This document shows positions 41,492 to 50,094 of a stretch of 64,000 bases of DNA, piece by piece (position 1 is the stretch's first letter; each line of letters starts with the position of its first letter). Under the pieces are notes generated by a model. The model searched no databases. It saw only the letters and a program-made list of their open reading frames with translations, and was not told where the DNA came from. This DNA is from Nakamurella sp. PAMC28650. GTDB lineage: Bacteria > Actinomycetota > Actinomycetes > Mycobacteriales > Nakamurellaceae. Made by a program: the position numbers and the translations under genes. The stretch lies in contig NZ_CP060298.1 in assembly GCF_014303395.1 (NCBI RefSeq), positions 868,001-932,000 of the forward strand, written 5' to 3'.

Positions 41492-42433
41492 ATGACCGCA
41501 GGGGAGCAGCGCATCAACACCACACCGGGCATCAGGAGGTCGCCGTCTCGGCGGCATGTCGGCGTGCTGCTCCTGGCCCTCGCGCTGGCCGTGGGCGGCT
41601 GCGCGGGGCTGCGCGCGACTCCGTCGTCCGCGCAGCTCGTCTCGGTTGCGACGCAAGCGGTCTCGGATGCCTCGCAGGCGGCGTCGAGGACATCGACGTC
41701 CACGCCCGTCCTCCCGCCCGCGCACGGACGTTTCAGCTACCAGATCGGTGGCGCCTACGCAGTGCCCGCCACGGTGACGATCGTGGATCGGGACCGCGCG
41801 GCGCGGGCCGTCATGGGCAAGTACTCGATCTGCTACGTGAATGCCTTCCAGGCTCAGCCTGATGCGGTGGGCTGGTGGACCCGGAATCATCCGAACCTGT
41901 TGTTGCGCCGCGCGTCCGGCTCACTGATCGTCGACACCGCATGGGGTGAGCCGTTGCTGGACATCTCCACGCCGCAGAAGCGGACGTCGCTCATCGGGAT
42001 CGTGGGCGCCTGGATCGACGGGTGCGCCAGCGCCGGCTACCAGGCCGTCGAAGCCGACAACCTCGATTCCTACACCCGCTCGGAGCATCACCTCACCCTG
42101 GCCGCGGCCCTGGCCTTCAGCACGTTGCTCACCGCACGAGCCCATCAGCGCCATCTGGCGATCGCCCAGAAGAACGGGGCCGAGCTGGCCGCCGCGGCGC
42201 GACGGTCCGGGTTCGATTTCGCCGTGGCCGAGGAATGCCAGGTCTACACCGAGTGCGATTCCTACACGAGGGTCTACGGCCCTCACGTGATCGAGATCGA
42301 ATACACCGACACCCCCGGCTCCGCGTTCACCGAGGCGTGCCGACTGCGTGGGCACAGCATCTCGGTGGTACTGCGCGACCGCGACGTCACCCCGGCCGGG
42401 GATCCGCAGCACGTCGAGAGTTGGTGCCCGTAG
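41492..42433 (+). CDS. GH114-like (endo-alpha-1,4-polygalactosaminidase-type) lipoprotein
   Basis: The 313-residue protein has a signal and lipobox VGGC (Cys37). The domain from about 85 has the GH114 signature FSYQIGGAY, ICYVNAFQAQPDAV and an acidic loop WGEPLLDIST, then AVEADNLDSY, a (beta/alpha)8 barrel with catalytic Asp/Glu candidates in EADN and AEECQ. GH114 enzymes cut alpha-1,4-polygalactosamine, an extracellular matrix polysaccharide. GGGAGG lies about 12 nt upstream of the ATG. The enzyme is anchored at the outer face of the membrane; the role may be in exopolysaccharide turnover (inference). Confidence 0.8.
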   Translation: MTAGEQRINTTPGIRRSPSRRHVGVLLLALALAVGGCAGLRATPSSAQLVSVATQAVSDASQAASRTSTSTPVLPPAHGRFSYQIGGAYAVPATVTIVDRDRAARAVMGKYSICYVNAFQAQPDAVGWWTRNHPNLLLRRASGSLIVDTAWGEPLLDISTPQKRTSLIGIVGAWIDGCASAGYQAVEADNLDSYTRSEHHLTLAAALAFSTLLTARAHQRHLAIAQKNGAELAAAARRSGFDFAVAEECQVYTECDSYTRVYGPHVIEIEYTDTPGSAFTEACRLRGHSISVVLRDRDVTPAGDPQHVESWCP

Positions 42434-42546
42434 ATCAGTTATGCGGGTCCTGTCGATTTCGGCTCCGGTCGGCCGTCTTGTCGGTAGGCGGACGACCTCG
42501 TCCCTGCGCCGCACCGGCGCTTTTCGTGAAGGAGCATCTGGAAGAC

Positions 42547-43179
42547 ATGTCGAACAGCACCTGGGACCTGATCCACGCCGAACGTCACCGATTGATCGAG
42601 GACCTGCAATCCTTGAACGACCAGCAGTGGCGCGCCGCGTTCCTCTGTCCGGAGTGGGACGTACAGCAGGTGCTCGCGCATCTGGTGGCTCTCACGAAGC
42701 AGACACCACCGAAGTTCTTCGCCAAGTTCGCGGCGTCGGGCTTCCGGTTCGAACGGATGGCCGCCAAGGACGTCGCCCGGGAGAGTGCCGGTACGCCCGC
42801 GCAGACGCTGGCCGAGTTCACCGCGCACGTCGGCGACAGTTCTGCTCCCCCCGGCCCGGTCGATTCCTGGCTCGGTGAGGTGGTGGTGCACGGGGCGGAC
42901 ATTCGCCGGCCGTTGGGCATCGCCTACAGTCCGCCCGTCGCCACCACGCGGCAGGTGGCGGACTTCTACAAGAACTCGAACCTGTTGATCGGGGCGAAGA
43001 GCCGCATCTCCGGAGTGAAGATGATCGCCACCGACACCGACTGGTCGCACGGCAGCGGCGCCGAGGTTCGCGGACCCATCCTTTCGTTGGTGCAGGCCAT
43101 GACCGGCCGTGTCGCCGCCGTCGCCGACCTCACCGGCGACGGGGTCGGGACGCTCCGGTCGAAGATGCCACGCGCCTGA
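42547..43179 (+). CDS. Maleylpyruvate isomerase-family mycothiol-dependent enzyme
   Basis: The 210-residue protein belongs to the DinB-fold mycothiol-dependent group: MSNSTWDLIHAERHRLIEDL, then WDVQQVLAHLVALT and a late VVVHGADIRRPLG. The His of HLVALT and HGADIR are typical metal ligands of the fold. Such enzymes use mycothiol, supporting an actinobacterial host. The specific substrate cannot be told. The next gene, also of a mycothiol-linked family, is 71 bp downstream, and the two may be co-transcribed. Confidence 0.82.
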   Translation: MSNSTWDLIHAERHRLIEDLQSLNDQQWRAAFLCPEWDVQQVLAHLVALTKQTPPKFFAKFAASGFRFERMAAKDVARESAGTPAQTLAEFTAHVGDSSAPPGPVDSWLGEVVVHGADIRRPLGIAYSPPVATTRQVADFYKNSNLLIGAKSRISGVKMIATDTDWSHGSGAEVRGPILSLVQAMTGRVAAVADLTGDGVGTLRSKMPRA

Positions 43180-43250
43180 CGAGAACCCTGTCGGTGAGCC
43201 GGATCTGATGTCGAATTCGGAATCGTACCAAGCGGAACTACGATGACGTG

Positions 43251-43976
43251 ATGAGCGAAGCCGACGTCAACTTCTATTTCGATCCGGTCTGCCCGTTCGC
43301 CTGGATGACCAGCAAGTGGGTCAGACTTGTTCAGGCGCAACGCTCCTACACCGTCGACTGGCGGTTCATCTCGCTGCGGCTGCTCAACTCCGCCGTCGAC
43401 TACGACAGCCACTTTCCCGCCGGGTACGAGGCGGGACACACCGCCGGGCTGCGGTTGTTACGCGTTGCGGCGCGGGCGCGCGAGGAACACGGCGGCGCCG
43501 CCGTCGGCCGGCTGTACGGCGCGCTGGGAACCCGCATCTTCGACAGCACGCCGGACCTGCCCGGTAGCGACGGCAGCCATCGCGGGACCCGGGAGTTCCT
43601 CGAACCGGCGCTCGACGAGGCGGGCCTGCCGATGGATCTGGCCGACGCCCTGGAGGAAGCCTCCTACGACGCCGAGATCCGCCGGGAGACCGATGAAGCC
43701 CTGGCGCTCACCGGGAAGGACGTCGGTACTCCGATCATCCAGTTCCGGCCGCCGGCGGGGGTGGCCTTCTTCGGCCCGGTGATCAGCCGGCTACCCAGCC
43801 AGGAGCAGGCGGGCCCGTTGTGGGACCACGTGATCGGGCTGGCCTCGTTCCCCGGGTTCGCCGAGTTGAAGCGGAGCCTGAGGGAGCAGCCGCAACTCCG
43901 TAGCTTCGGCGTCGACACCGAAACGGCCGGCGTCCAGGAGGACTGGCACGGCGGGAGCAGACGCCTCAAGAAGTAG
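43251..43976 (+). CDS. DsbA-like thioredoxin-fold protein of the Rv2466c type, resolving Cys absent
   Basis: The 241-residue protein starts at ATG 43251 and matches mycothiol-dependent reductases like M. tuberculosis Rv2466c: NFYFDPVCPFAWMTSKWVR near the N-terminus, WRFISLRLLN, an insert of helices, and GTPIIQF for the cis-Pro loop. Rv2466c has a CPWC redox motif; here it is CPFA (Cys14 to Ala17), so only the first cysteine remains. It could work as a mycothiol-dependent monothiol enzyme. The 2-hydroxychromene-carboxylate isomerase branch is an alternative. The N-terminus and fold are clear; the redox role is inference. Confidence 0.83.
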   Translation: MSEADVNFYFDPVCPFAWMTSKWVRLVQAQRSYTVDWRFISLRLLNSAVDYDSHFPAGYEAGHTAGLRLLRVAARAREEHGGAAVGRLYGALGTRIFDSTPDLPGSDGSHRGTREFLEPALDEAGLPMDLADALEEASYDAEIRRETDEALALTGKDVGTPIIQFRPPAGVAFFGPVISRLPSQEQAGPLWDHVIGLASFPGFAELKRSLREQPQLRSFGVDTETAGVQEDWHGGSRRLKK

Positions 43977-43987
43977 GCCCGGCCGGC

Positions 43988-44806
43988 TCACTCCCGGACT
44001 TGGCCGGCCAGGCTCTTGCGCAGGAACGCCACGACCTTCTCGCGCGTGGCGTAGGCGGAGTTCGGCGGGGTCTCGCGGACCTCCCCCGTCAGGACGGAAT
44101 GGGCCGAGGACTTGTAGCCGTCCGGGTTACCGGCCGAACTGTCCAGCACGACGAGCTCGATGGCATCGCCGAAGGTGTCCGCGTAGGCGGCGAAACGCGC
44201 GGGGGCGACCGCCTTGTCCTCGCTGAATTTCAGGCCCATCAGGCACAGCCCGTTTCCGGTGCGCTCGACCACGGTCGACTTCTCGGCCGGCGACAGTCCG
44301 ATGTCGATCCGCCGGGCGTCGCCGAGGGGAAGCGGAACGCTCGGCTGGCTCATCACCGCGGCCAGCACCGACTCGTGGACGGCGGTGGCCAGTGCGAATC
44401 CACCGGTGAAGCACATCCCGACGACACCGACTCCCGGCCCGGTGGTCCGGGCGTTGAGATCGGCGGCGAGTGCCCGGAGGAACTTCGAGATCGGTCGCTC
44501 GCTGTTGGCTGCGAACGCTTTCATCTCTTTCGAGACGCACAACTTGGCGATGGTGGAGAACGTGTAGAAACCGGAAACCGGCTTGCCGGGCGTCCCGAAC
44601 AGCGAGGGAATGGCCACGCTGAAGCCGGCCTCGACGAGGTGATCGGCGAAGCCGAGGACCTCGGGACTCATTCCGGGCACCTCGGGGATGACGACGACGC
44701 CCGGGCCGCCACCGGCCGGGGACTTCGCGTAGACGTCGTACGTCATGCCGGCCGCGGTGAACGGGGTGGCCGTCCAGCCGGACAGCGTGCTGCTCGGAGC
44801 GGTCAT
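43988..44806 (-). CDS. Dienelactone hydrolase-family protein
   Basis: The 272-residue protein starts at ATG 44806 (AAGGG seven nt upstream). It carries VVIPEVPGMSPEVLGFADHL and the nucleophile elbow GVVGMCFTGGFAL, where the Cys is typical of true DLH proteins; the acid and His lie in the C-terminal part (DSSAGNPDG, SSAHSVLTG). The cytosolic enzyme probably hydrolyses a lactone or ester. It is convergent with the DsbA-like gene, 11 bp from its stop. Confidence 0.85.
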   Translation of the reverse strand: MTAPSSTLSGWTATPFTAAGMTYDVYAKSPAGGGPGVVVIPEVPGMSPEVLGFADHLVEAGFSVAIPSLFGTPGKPVSGFYTFSTIAKLCVSKEMKAFAANSERPISKFLRALAADLNARTTGPGVGVVGMCFTGGFALATAVHESVLAAVMSQPSVPLPLGDARRIDIGLSPAEKSTVVERTGNGLCLMGLKFSEDKAVAPARFAAYADTFGDAIELVVLDSSAGNPDGYKSSAHSVLTGEVRETPPNSAYATREKVVAFLRKSLAGQVRE

Positions 44807-44878
44807 GGTGAACCCTTCGGAAGATCGGTGGTCGGCGGACATACGCCTCGATCATAGGAAAGTCGGTGGGCGGATGTG

Positions 44879-45403
44879 TCACCGGCGCGGAGGGCGGGGG
44901 CCGGGCGGCCGCGCCGTCCGCTCGGCGAGCTGCTGGAGGTTGAGCAGTTGCCGGCGCGCCATCACGAGGTCGCCGAGCGAGACGAACGGCGCGAGCAGAG
45001 CGCCTCGTGCCATCACGATCTTGAGCAGCAGGCGGGTGGAGTCGCCGGCCGGCACCAGCACGTAGGACATCACCGCCCCCACGATCCGAGCCGTGAGCTG
45101 TTGGGCCGGGTCGACCGAGAGAATGCTGCCCTGAGGTCGCCCGGCCACCGTCGTGAAGTGTTCGCCGACAACAGGTTCCGCTATCTGGCGCAGATCCTGC
45201 GGCGAACGTCGTCCGAGATTGTCGATCCAGTCGTAGGAATACGGAGCAATCCTGATCTGGGTGACCCACGGCCACACCTGCGCGGGCGATGCCCGCACGG
45301 TGACCCCCCGCCAGGCCTGCAGCACGGGGGCGACGACGACGTCGTCGCAGGGGTAGTGACGGGCGACCTCCTCGTCGCTCACGCCCCACCGGTCGCCGAT
45401 CAT
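44879..45403 (-). CDS. SRPBCC-superfamily (START-like) protein
   Basis: The 174-residue protein has the pattern of SRPBCC ligand-binding proteins: an initial RGVTVRASPAQVWPWVTQIR, the ring of beta strands, then a C-terminal amphipathic helix (LVMARRQLLNLQQLAERT). The C-terminus is proline/arginine-rich. GAGGG is seven nt before ATG 45403. The VOC gene downstream on the same strand is 19 bp away and is probably co-transcribed. No specific function. Confidence 0.75.
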   Translation of the reverse strand: MIGDRWGVSDEEVARHYPCDDVVVAPVLQAWRGVTVRASPAQVWPWVTQIRIAPYSYDWIDNLGRRSPQDLRQIAEPVVGEHFTTVAGRPQGSILSVDPAQQLTARIVGAVMSYVLVPAGDSTRLLLKIVMARGALLAPFVSLGDLVMARRQLLNLQQLAERTARPPGPRPPRR

Positions 45404-45422
45404 CGCCGCGCCCTCGACAACA

Positions 45423-46136
45423 TCAAAGGGTCAGGTCGAGCGGGTGGCCGGCCGGATCGGCGAGGGTGCGGAACTGCTTCCCGTCGCCGTTCAGCACGGT
45501 CGCGCCCAATTCGACGGCGTGCGCCTGGACCGCATCGAGGTCGTCCACGACGATGTCCAGATGGGCCTGCTGCTGGTGAGCCGGGTCGGGCCACTGCGGC
45601 CGGTGATAGTTGCTGATCTGCTCAAACATCAGGTTCTTGCCATCACCGGAGACCAGGCCGCCCTCGGGACCTTCGTAGGTCACCTCCATGCCGAGCAGGT
45701 CGGCGTAGAAGTGGGCCAGTGCCGACGCGTCGGGCGCATCGATCGTCACCGCGTAGAGCCCCATCACCGGGCCGACGCCCTCCCGCCGGCAGATGTCGAA
45801 CGGGTGCCCGGCCGGATCGGCCAGGGTGACCCAGGTCGGACCCTCGGCCAGGCGGGTGGCGCCGAGACCGACGGCTCGTTCGGCTGCCTCCTGGTAGGCG
45901 TCGATCAGCAGGTCGAGATGGAAGTGCTGGGGGTGCTCCTGACCCGGCCACTGCGGCGGGATGTGATCGTCCGAGGGCTGCAGCCCGATCTCCTGGCCGT
46001 CGCCCGTCCTGATGTTGGTCCAGCCGCCGTCGTTCCGGACGATCTCCCAACCCGTGAGATCGACCCAGAACTTGGCGAGTGTTTCGGTGTCCGCCGCGTC
46101 GAACGCGACGAGCTCGAGCCTTGCGGTCGCTGTCAT
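45423..46136 (-). CDS. Two-domain VOC-superfamily protein
   Basis: The 237-residue protein has two tandem VOC modules. The first spans about 1-116 (ARLELVAFDAADTETLAKFW to TLADPAGHPFDIC) and the second about 123-237 (LYAVTIDAPDASALAHFYAD to TLADPAGHPLDLTL). Each ends in the same DPAGHP strand. Such tandem VOC proteins resemble glyoxalase/dioxygenase or antibiotic-sequestering proteins. It stands just upstream of the SRPBCC gene on the same strand. The reaction is unknown. Confidence 0.83.
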   Translation of the reverse strand: MTATARLELVAFDAADTETLAKFWVDLTGWEIVRNDGGWTNIRTGDGQEIGLQPSDDHIPPQWPGQEHPQHFHLDLLIDAYQEAAERAVGLGATRLAEGPTWVTLADPAGHPFDICRREGVGPVMGLYAVTIDAPDASALAHFYADLLGMEVTYEGPEGGLVSGDGKNLMFEQISNYHRPQWPDPAHQQQAHLDIVVDDLDAVQAHAVELGATVLNGDGKQFRTLADPAGHPLDLTL

Positions 46137-46184
46137 GCGCCCATCGTGCCGCCGATGACCGACAGTCGCATCCCGTGGTGCCGG

Positions 46185-47120
46185 TCATTTCCGCCAGATG
46201 AGTTTGTACACCCCCAGGCGCCTGGGCAGTGAACGTAGACCGGGGATGAAGGGCAGGAAGATGAAGACGACGGTCAGCAGCATCATCAGCCCCCACACCA
46301 GCGCATCGGCATTGGAGGAGGTGGAGAACGGCTTGATCTGATACCAGAAGGTGTAGAGCCACATCCACGGCTGCCCGGGATAGTTGCCGCTCTCGTTCAT
46401 CATTCCCCACTGATCGCCACCGAGATTCTCGGCTCTGGCCTGATCCGAGAGGTAAGCGCCGTCCGCGAGCAGCAGCATGGGTTTGGTCTGATCGCTGCTG
46501 TAGAAGCTGTTGCCGGTCAGCTGGCTCTGCAATCCTCCGCCCCGGGCCAACGTCAGGAAGCGGCCGGCCAACAGCGGGACCGGTCCGTAGGCTCCGGCCG
46601 CCACCGCGGCAGGACTGCCGTCCGGGGTGGCCGCCAACGCATCTGCATAGGCCGAGGCCCAGGTGGTCTGCTGGTCGCCGCTGGCGGCGGACCAGGTTGT
46701 CAGCGCCGTGGTCAGCGGTGCATCGCCGGTCACGCTGGTCAGCGGATCCAGGACCAGGTCTTTGGCACTGTCGACCGGGATCTTCACGCCGGCCAGCTTC
46801 TGCAGGCCCAGGGGTCCCAGCTTCTGGCCGGGACTCGCGGAGTTGTACGGTCCGCCGTATCCGGCACTGGTACTGGTGCCGGCCAGCTCAGCGGTCGCGG
46901 TCGCGACGACATCGTTCGGAGCCTGCTGGGCCCAGTCGGCCAGGCTGATCGCCGGTCGGTCGGGCGAGGAGAAGACGGCGGCGAGCGCCAGGGACAGGAC
47001 CAGGATGATCCCGAGGGCGATGCTGAACTCCTTGACCAGGTCGTAGGACCGGGTGGGGAACGAATGTGAATCGGGCGTCTTCGAGGACGGCGGCGGCCGA
47101 CGGCGCGTGGCGGTGGTCAT
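46185..47120 (-). CDS. Membrane protein of the cytochrome b6-like operon, with large extracytoplasmic insert
   Basis: The 311-residue protein has one TM segment near the N-terminus (SIALGIILVLSLALAAVF, about 33-50), about 210 extracytoplasmic residues and a second TM (ALVWGLMMLLTVVFIFLPFI) near the C-terminus, followed by a short basic tail. ATG 47120 overlaps the cytochrome b stop (ATGA). A role as partner of the split cytochrome b in the position of subunit IV is suggested by gene order, but no cytochrome b C-terminal motif (PEWY) is present. Its family is not named with confidence. Confidence 0.7.
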   Translation of the reverse strand: MTTATRRRPPPSSKTPDSHSFPTRSYDLVKEFSIALGIILVLSLALAAVFSSPDRPAISLADWAQQAPNDVVATATAELAGTSTSAGYGGPYNSASPGQKLGPLGLQKLAGVKIPVDSAKDLVLDPLTSVTGDAPLTTALTTWSAASGDQQTTWASAYADALAATPDGSPAAVAAGAYGPVPLLAGRFLTLARGGGLQSQLTGNSFYSSDQTKPMLLLADGAYLSDQARAENLGGDQWGMMNESGNYPGQPWMWLYTFWYQIKPFSTSSNADALVWGLMMLLTVVFIFLPFIPGLRSLPRRLGVYKLIWRK

Positions 47121-47824
47121 GACTTCACCGTCACGACGGGCACGACGGGCGTGGTCGCCACCGGTCCGAGCGGTGGGAGATCTGCGGTGGACAGCGGATA
47201 GTCCTCAGGCCGGGCGTCGAACGGCGGAACCACTCCGTGTCGGCGGACGAGAATGATGTGCAGCCCGACCAGTACCCCGACGATCAGCGGGAGCAGCGAC
47301 ACGTGGAATAGCAGCATCTGGCCCGAGTTCAGGACGTTGAACTGGCTGCCGATGCCGACGGCGTTGAGGCCGTCCTTGGCCTGCCCGGCGATCCACTGCG
47401 AGTCGAAGTTCGACTGCGAGAGGTAGCCGGTGAAGGCCGTTCCGATCGAGCCCATGAAGGCGACGGCGCCGGTGATCCAGGTCAGGGCCCGCTTCCCGCG
47501 CCACGCGGCCATGAAGAACTTGCCCCACAGATGGACCACCATCGTGGCGAAGAACAGTTCGACACTCCACAGGTGGACCGAGTTGACGAAGTGGCCCAGT
47601 GCCGAGACGTGCCACCAGCCCGCGCCTTCGACGGCCAGGGCGACGCCCGAGGCGATGACGACGATCAGGGATGCCAGGCAGGCCACCCCGAACACGTAGA
47701 TCCAGGACCGCACGTAGGCCGGCTGCCGATCGGGCAGCCACTGCCCGGGTGGGACCGTCTTGACCGCCCGTTCACGGAGGCGGACGGTCCAATTCCTGGA
47801 AACCTGCTTCTCAGTGCTGGACAT
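47117..47824 (-). CDS. Cytochrome b6-like N-terminal domain protein (di-heme, split)
   Basis: The 235-residue protein has four TM helices and the four heme-ligand histidines of the cytochrome b/b6 N-terminal half: His84 and His98 (HLWSVELFFATMVVH) and His174 and His189 (HVSLLPLIVGVLVGLH). The second pair is separated by 14 residues, as in b6f complexes, not 13 as in mitochondrial-type b. The Cys that binds heme c in b6 is not present (YVFGV at that place). A Rieske or cytochrome c gene is not nearby. AAGGAG precedes ATG 47824. It starts within the last codons of the small TM gene. Confidence 0.85.
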   Translation of the reverse strand: MSSTEKQVSRNWTVRLRERAVKTVPPGQWLPDRQPAYVRSWIYVFGVACLASLIVVIASGVALAVEGAGWWHVSALGHFVNSVHLWSVELFFATMVVHLWGKFFMAAWRGKRALTWITGAVAFMGSIGTAFTGYLSQSNFDSQWIAGQAKDGLNAVGIGSQFNVLNSGQMLLFHVSLLPLIVGVLVGLHIILVRRHGVVPPFDARPEDYPLSTADLPPLGPVATTPVVPVVTVKS

Positions 47825-47990
47825 CGGACACTCCTTCGGAATCCTCGTGGCCACGCGGGAAGGGAAGGACCAGGGCCAGGACCAGTGCGATCACCATCAG
47901 AGCGATGATCAACAAATTGGCGAGAGAGATCTGGACGACCCCCATCCGGACGTAGTGGGTCTGGGCGATGAGCACCGTGGACGCATTCAT
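47811..47990 (-). CDS. Small single-pass membrane protein, 59 residues, first gene of the cytochrome b operon
   Basis: ATG 47990 has GAGGAG at the right distance (about 8 nt) and the frame is open to TGA 47811-47813, overlapping the start of the cytochrome b gene by 14 nt. The product reads MNASTVLIAQTHYVRMG, then one hydrophobic helix (ISLANLLIIALMVIALVLAL) and a short charged tail (PFPRGHEDSEG). Tight overlap and position suggest a small subunit or assembly factor of the b-type complex. I do not recognise a named family. Confidence 0.7.
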   Translation of the reverse strand: MNASTVLIAQTHYVRMGVVQISLANLLIIALMVIALVLALVLPFPRGHEDSEGVSDVQH

Positions 47991-48330
47991 CTCAGAAACT
48001 CCTCAGAGTTCGTGTTTCTATCACTATGGCGGACAGGCAATCTGGGAGAAACGTCTCACGGAGCTGTGCCGAACCGCAGAGTCGAACGTCCCTAATCGGT
48101 CGGGACCATCGCCTGGCGGAGTTGCCAGCCGCGTTCGGTGGCGAGCCTGCGTTGCTGCTTGCGCGGGGGGTCTTGGACGGTGGCGTTGCCCAATTCGTGT
48201 TGGCGCAAACATTCGGGCCGAATATTTCTTGGCAGATTTAGCCACCAGCAGTGACCGTTTTGGGCAGAAGAAGAAGTTCCGTGATCCAATGTTAATCCGC
48301 GGTGAATTGGCTGTGAGGCACAGTGGGCGG
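47991..48330. other. Divergent intergenic region before the amidase
   Basis: About 340 bp between the cytochrome b operon and the amidase. It is less GC-rich than the average and must contain promoters for both directions. Short open frames are present on both strands but none has domain support. No riboswitch pattern I know fits. Confidence 0.35.
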
Positions 48331-49986
48331 ATGCCATTCATCACTTGGACCCGACGGCGCATGGTCCCCGCAATCGCAATCACTGCCGCATCTCTGGGTA
48401 TCGCATTCGTTCCTTCCGCGGCGAGTGCGACACCCAGAACCGAGACCGCCCAGGTGTCGGGTGAATCAAGTCAGTTCGATATCACCTCGACGAAGGTCGC
48501 CGGAATCGATGTCGACAAATCAACCATTCTCCAGCTCGAGGCCCAGATGAATCGTGGGCGGCTGTCCTCGGTCGAGCTGGTGCGGTTCTACGAGCGGCGG
48601 ATCGCCGCACTCAACCCGAAGCTGCACGCGGTGATCACCGTCAGCAAGAGTGCGGCCGCCGAGGCGGCCGCCGCGGATCGGGCACGGCGCCACGGCGACC
48701 GGCGGCCGCTTCTTGGCATTCCGGTCCTGGTCAAGGACAACATCGACACCACCGGAATGCCCACCACCGCCGGATCGCTGGCCCTGGCCGGCAGCTCGCC
48801 GTCCGATGCCTTCATCGTGATGAAGCTCAAGGCCGCCGGCGCCCTGATCCTGGGTAAGACGAACCTCTCCGAGTGGGCCAACTACCGGTCGACGCAGTCG
48901 TCCAGCGGCTGGAGCGGAGTGGAGGGTCAGACCAACATGGCGTACGTGCTGGACCGCAATCCGTGCGGTTCGAGTGCGGGTTCCGGTGTCGCCGCGTCGG
49001 CGGACCTGGCGACGGTCGCCGTCGGTACCGAGACAGACGGTTCGGTGGTCTGCCCCTCCGGGCAGAACGGCCTCGTCGGCATCAAGCCGACGCTCGGCCT
49101 GGCCAGCCGGTCAGGCATCGTGCCGATCTCCTCGCAGCAGGACACCTCGGGGCCGATGGCCCGCAACGTCACCGATGCGGCCGTCCTTCTCGGCGCGCTC
49201 ACCGGTGTCGATTCCTCGGACCCCGCCACCGCAGCGCAGCGTGGACACGTGACCACCGACTACACCAAGTACCTCAAGGCCGGCGCGCTCAAGGGCGTGC
49301 GGCTGGGTGTCTGGCGGCAGGGGAACTTCGGGTCGAGCCCGGAGACGGACGCCATCATGGAGCAGACGATCAAGAAGCTGAAGTCGCTCGGCGCGGTGAT
49401 CGTGGACCCCGCGAACGTGCAAATCGACGCTGCCTACGCCCCCGAGAACACTGCCCTGGAGTACGAGTTCAAGCATGACATCGCGGCCTACCTGCAGAAG
49501 TACACGGCGCCGAAGTACCCGAAGACGTTGCAGGGCCTGATCAACTTCGACAATGCCCACGCCTCGCAGGAACTCAAGTACTTCGGCCAGGAGATCTTCA
49601 CCGAGTCGCAGGCCCGCGGGCCGCTGACCGACCCCGCCTACATCAAGGCGCGCAACTCCGCCCGTTCCATCGCCCAGCACTCGATCGACGACACTCTGGC
49701 GAAGTACAAGCTCGCGGCGATCATCGCGCCGACCAACGGCCCGGCCTGGACCACCGATCTGATCAACGGTGACCACTTCCTGGTGGGATCCTCCAGCCCT
49801 GCGGCGATCGCCGGCTACCCGAGCATCACCGTCCCGGCCGGATATTCGTTCCACCTCCCGGTCGGGATGTCGTTCATCGGCGGTAAGTGGGACGAGCCCG
49901 AACTGATCAGCCTGAGCTATGCGTGGGAGCAGGCCACCCACGTCCGTCAGGCCCCGCAGTTCCTGCCCACCGTGCCGATGCGCTGA
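48331..49986 (+). CDS. Secreted amidase-signature family hydrolase
   Basis: The 551-residue protein starts at ATG 48331 and has a signal peptide (TRRRMVPAIAITAASLGIAF, cleavage after ASA near residue 33). The amidase-signature triad Lys-Ser-Ser is complete: Lys135 in GIPVLVKDNIDT, Ser215 in PCGSSAGSG and Ser238 in GTETDGSVVCPSG. The family hydrolyses amides and some peptides. The export signal sets it apart from the cytoplasmic GatA and suggests a cell-wall or exogenous amide substrate. An earlier in-frame ATG (48289) would only lengthen the signal. It is separated from the next operon by a strong inverted repeat. Confidence 0.9.
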   Translation: MPFITWTRRRMVPAIAITAASLGIAFVPSAASATPRTETAQVSGESSQFDITSTKVAGIDVDKSTILQLEAQMNRGRLSSVELVRFYERRIAALNPKLHAVITVSKSAAAEAAAADRARRHGDRRPLLGIPVLVKDNIDTTGMPTTAGSLALAGSSPSDAFIVMKLKAAGALILGKTNLSEWANYRSTQSSSGWSGVEGQTNMAYVLDRNPCGSSAGSGVAASADLATVAVGTETDGSVVCPSGQNGLVGIKPTLGLASRSGIVPISSQQDTSGPMARNVTDAAVLLGALTGVDSSDPATAAQRGHVTTDYTKYLKAGALKGVRLGVWRQGNFGSSPETDAIMEQTIKKLKSLGAVIVDPANVQIDAAYAPENTALEYEFKHDIAAYLQKYTAPKYPKTLQGLINFDNAHASQELKYFGQEIFTESQARGPLTDPAYIKARNSARSIAQHSIDDTLAKYKLAAIIAPTNGPAWTTDLINGDHFLVGSSSPAAIAGYPSITVPAGYSFHLPVGMSFIGGKWDEPELISLSYAWEQATHVRQAPQFLPTVPMR

Positions 49987-50014
49987 CCGGTCAGGTCCTC
50001 GAAACGGCGGTCGC

Positions 50015-50060
50015 CTCTGACTGACTGACACTCTGTGTGTATACTGTCAGTTGGTCAGAG
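50015..50060. promoter_or_regulatory. Large inverted-repeat operator overlapping the promoter of the PfpI/TetR operon
   Basis: CTCTGACTGACTGACA (50015-50030) and TGTCAGTTGGTCAGAG (50045-50060) are 16-bp arms with two mismatches around a 14-nt spacer. The spacer end contains TATACT (50040-50045), a good -10, with CTGACT (50017-50022) as a possible -35 at 17 bp. The operator therefore covers the promoter, fitting repression by the TetR encoded in the same operon. Confidence 0.7.
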
Positions 50061-50094
50061 GTTCTGACCGTATGCGTTGAAGAGGAGTTCGACC

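Noticed and set aside
47968-48330. Extended N-terminus for the amidase from 47968
   Set aside because: The extra residues look non-coding, and a signal peptide begins at the ATG chosen.
47991-48330. Possible riboswitch or small RNA before the amidase
   Set aside because: No known aptamer consensus could be matched by eye, and no terminator-like element follows.
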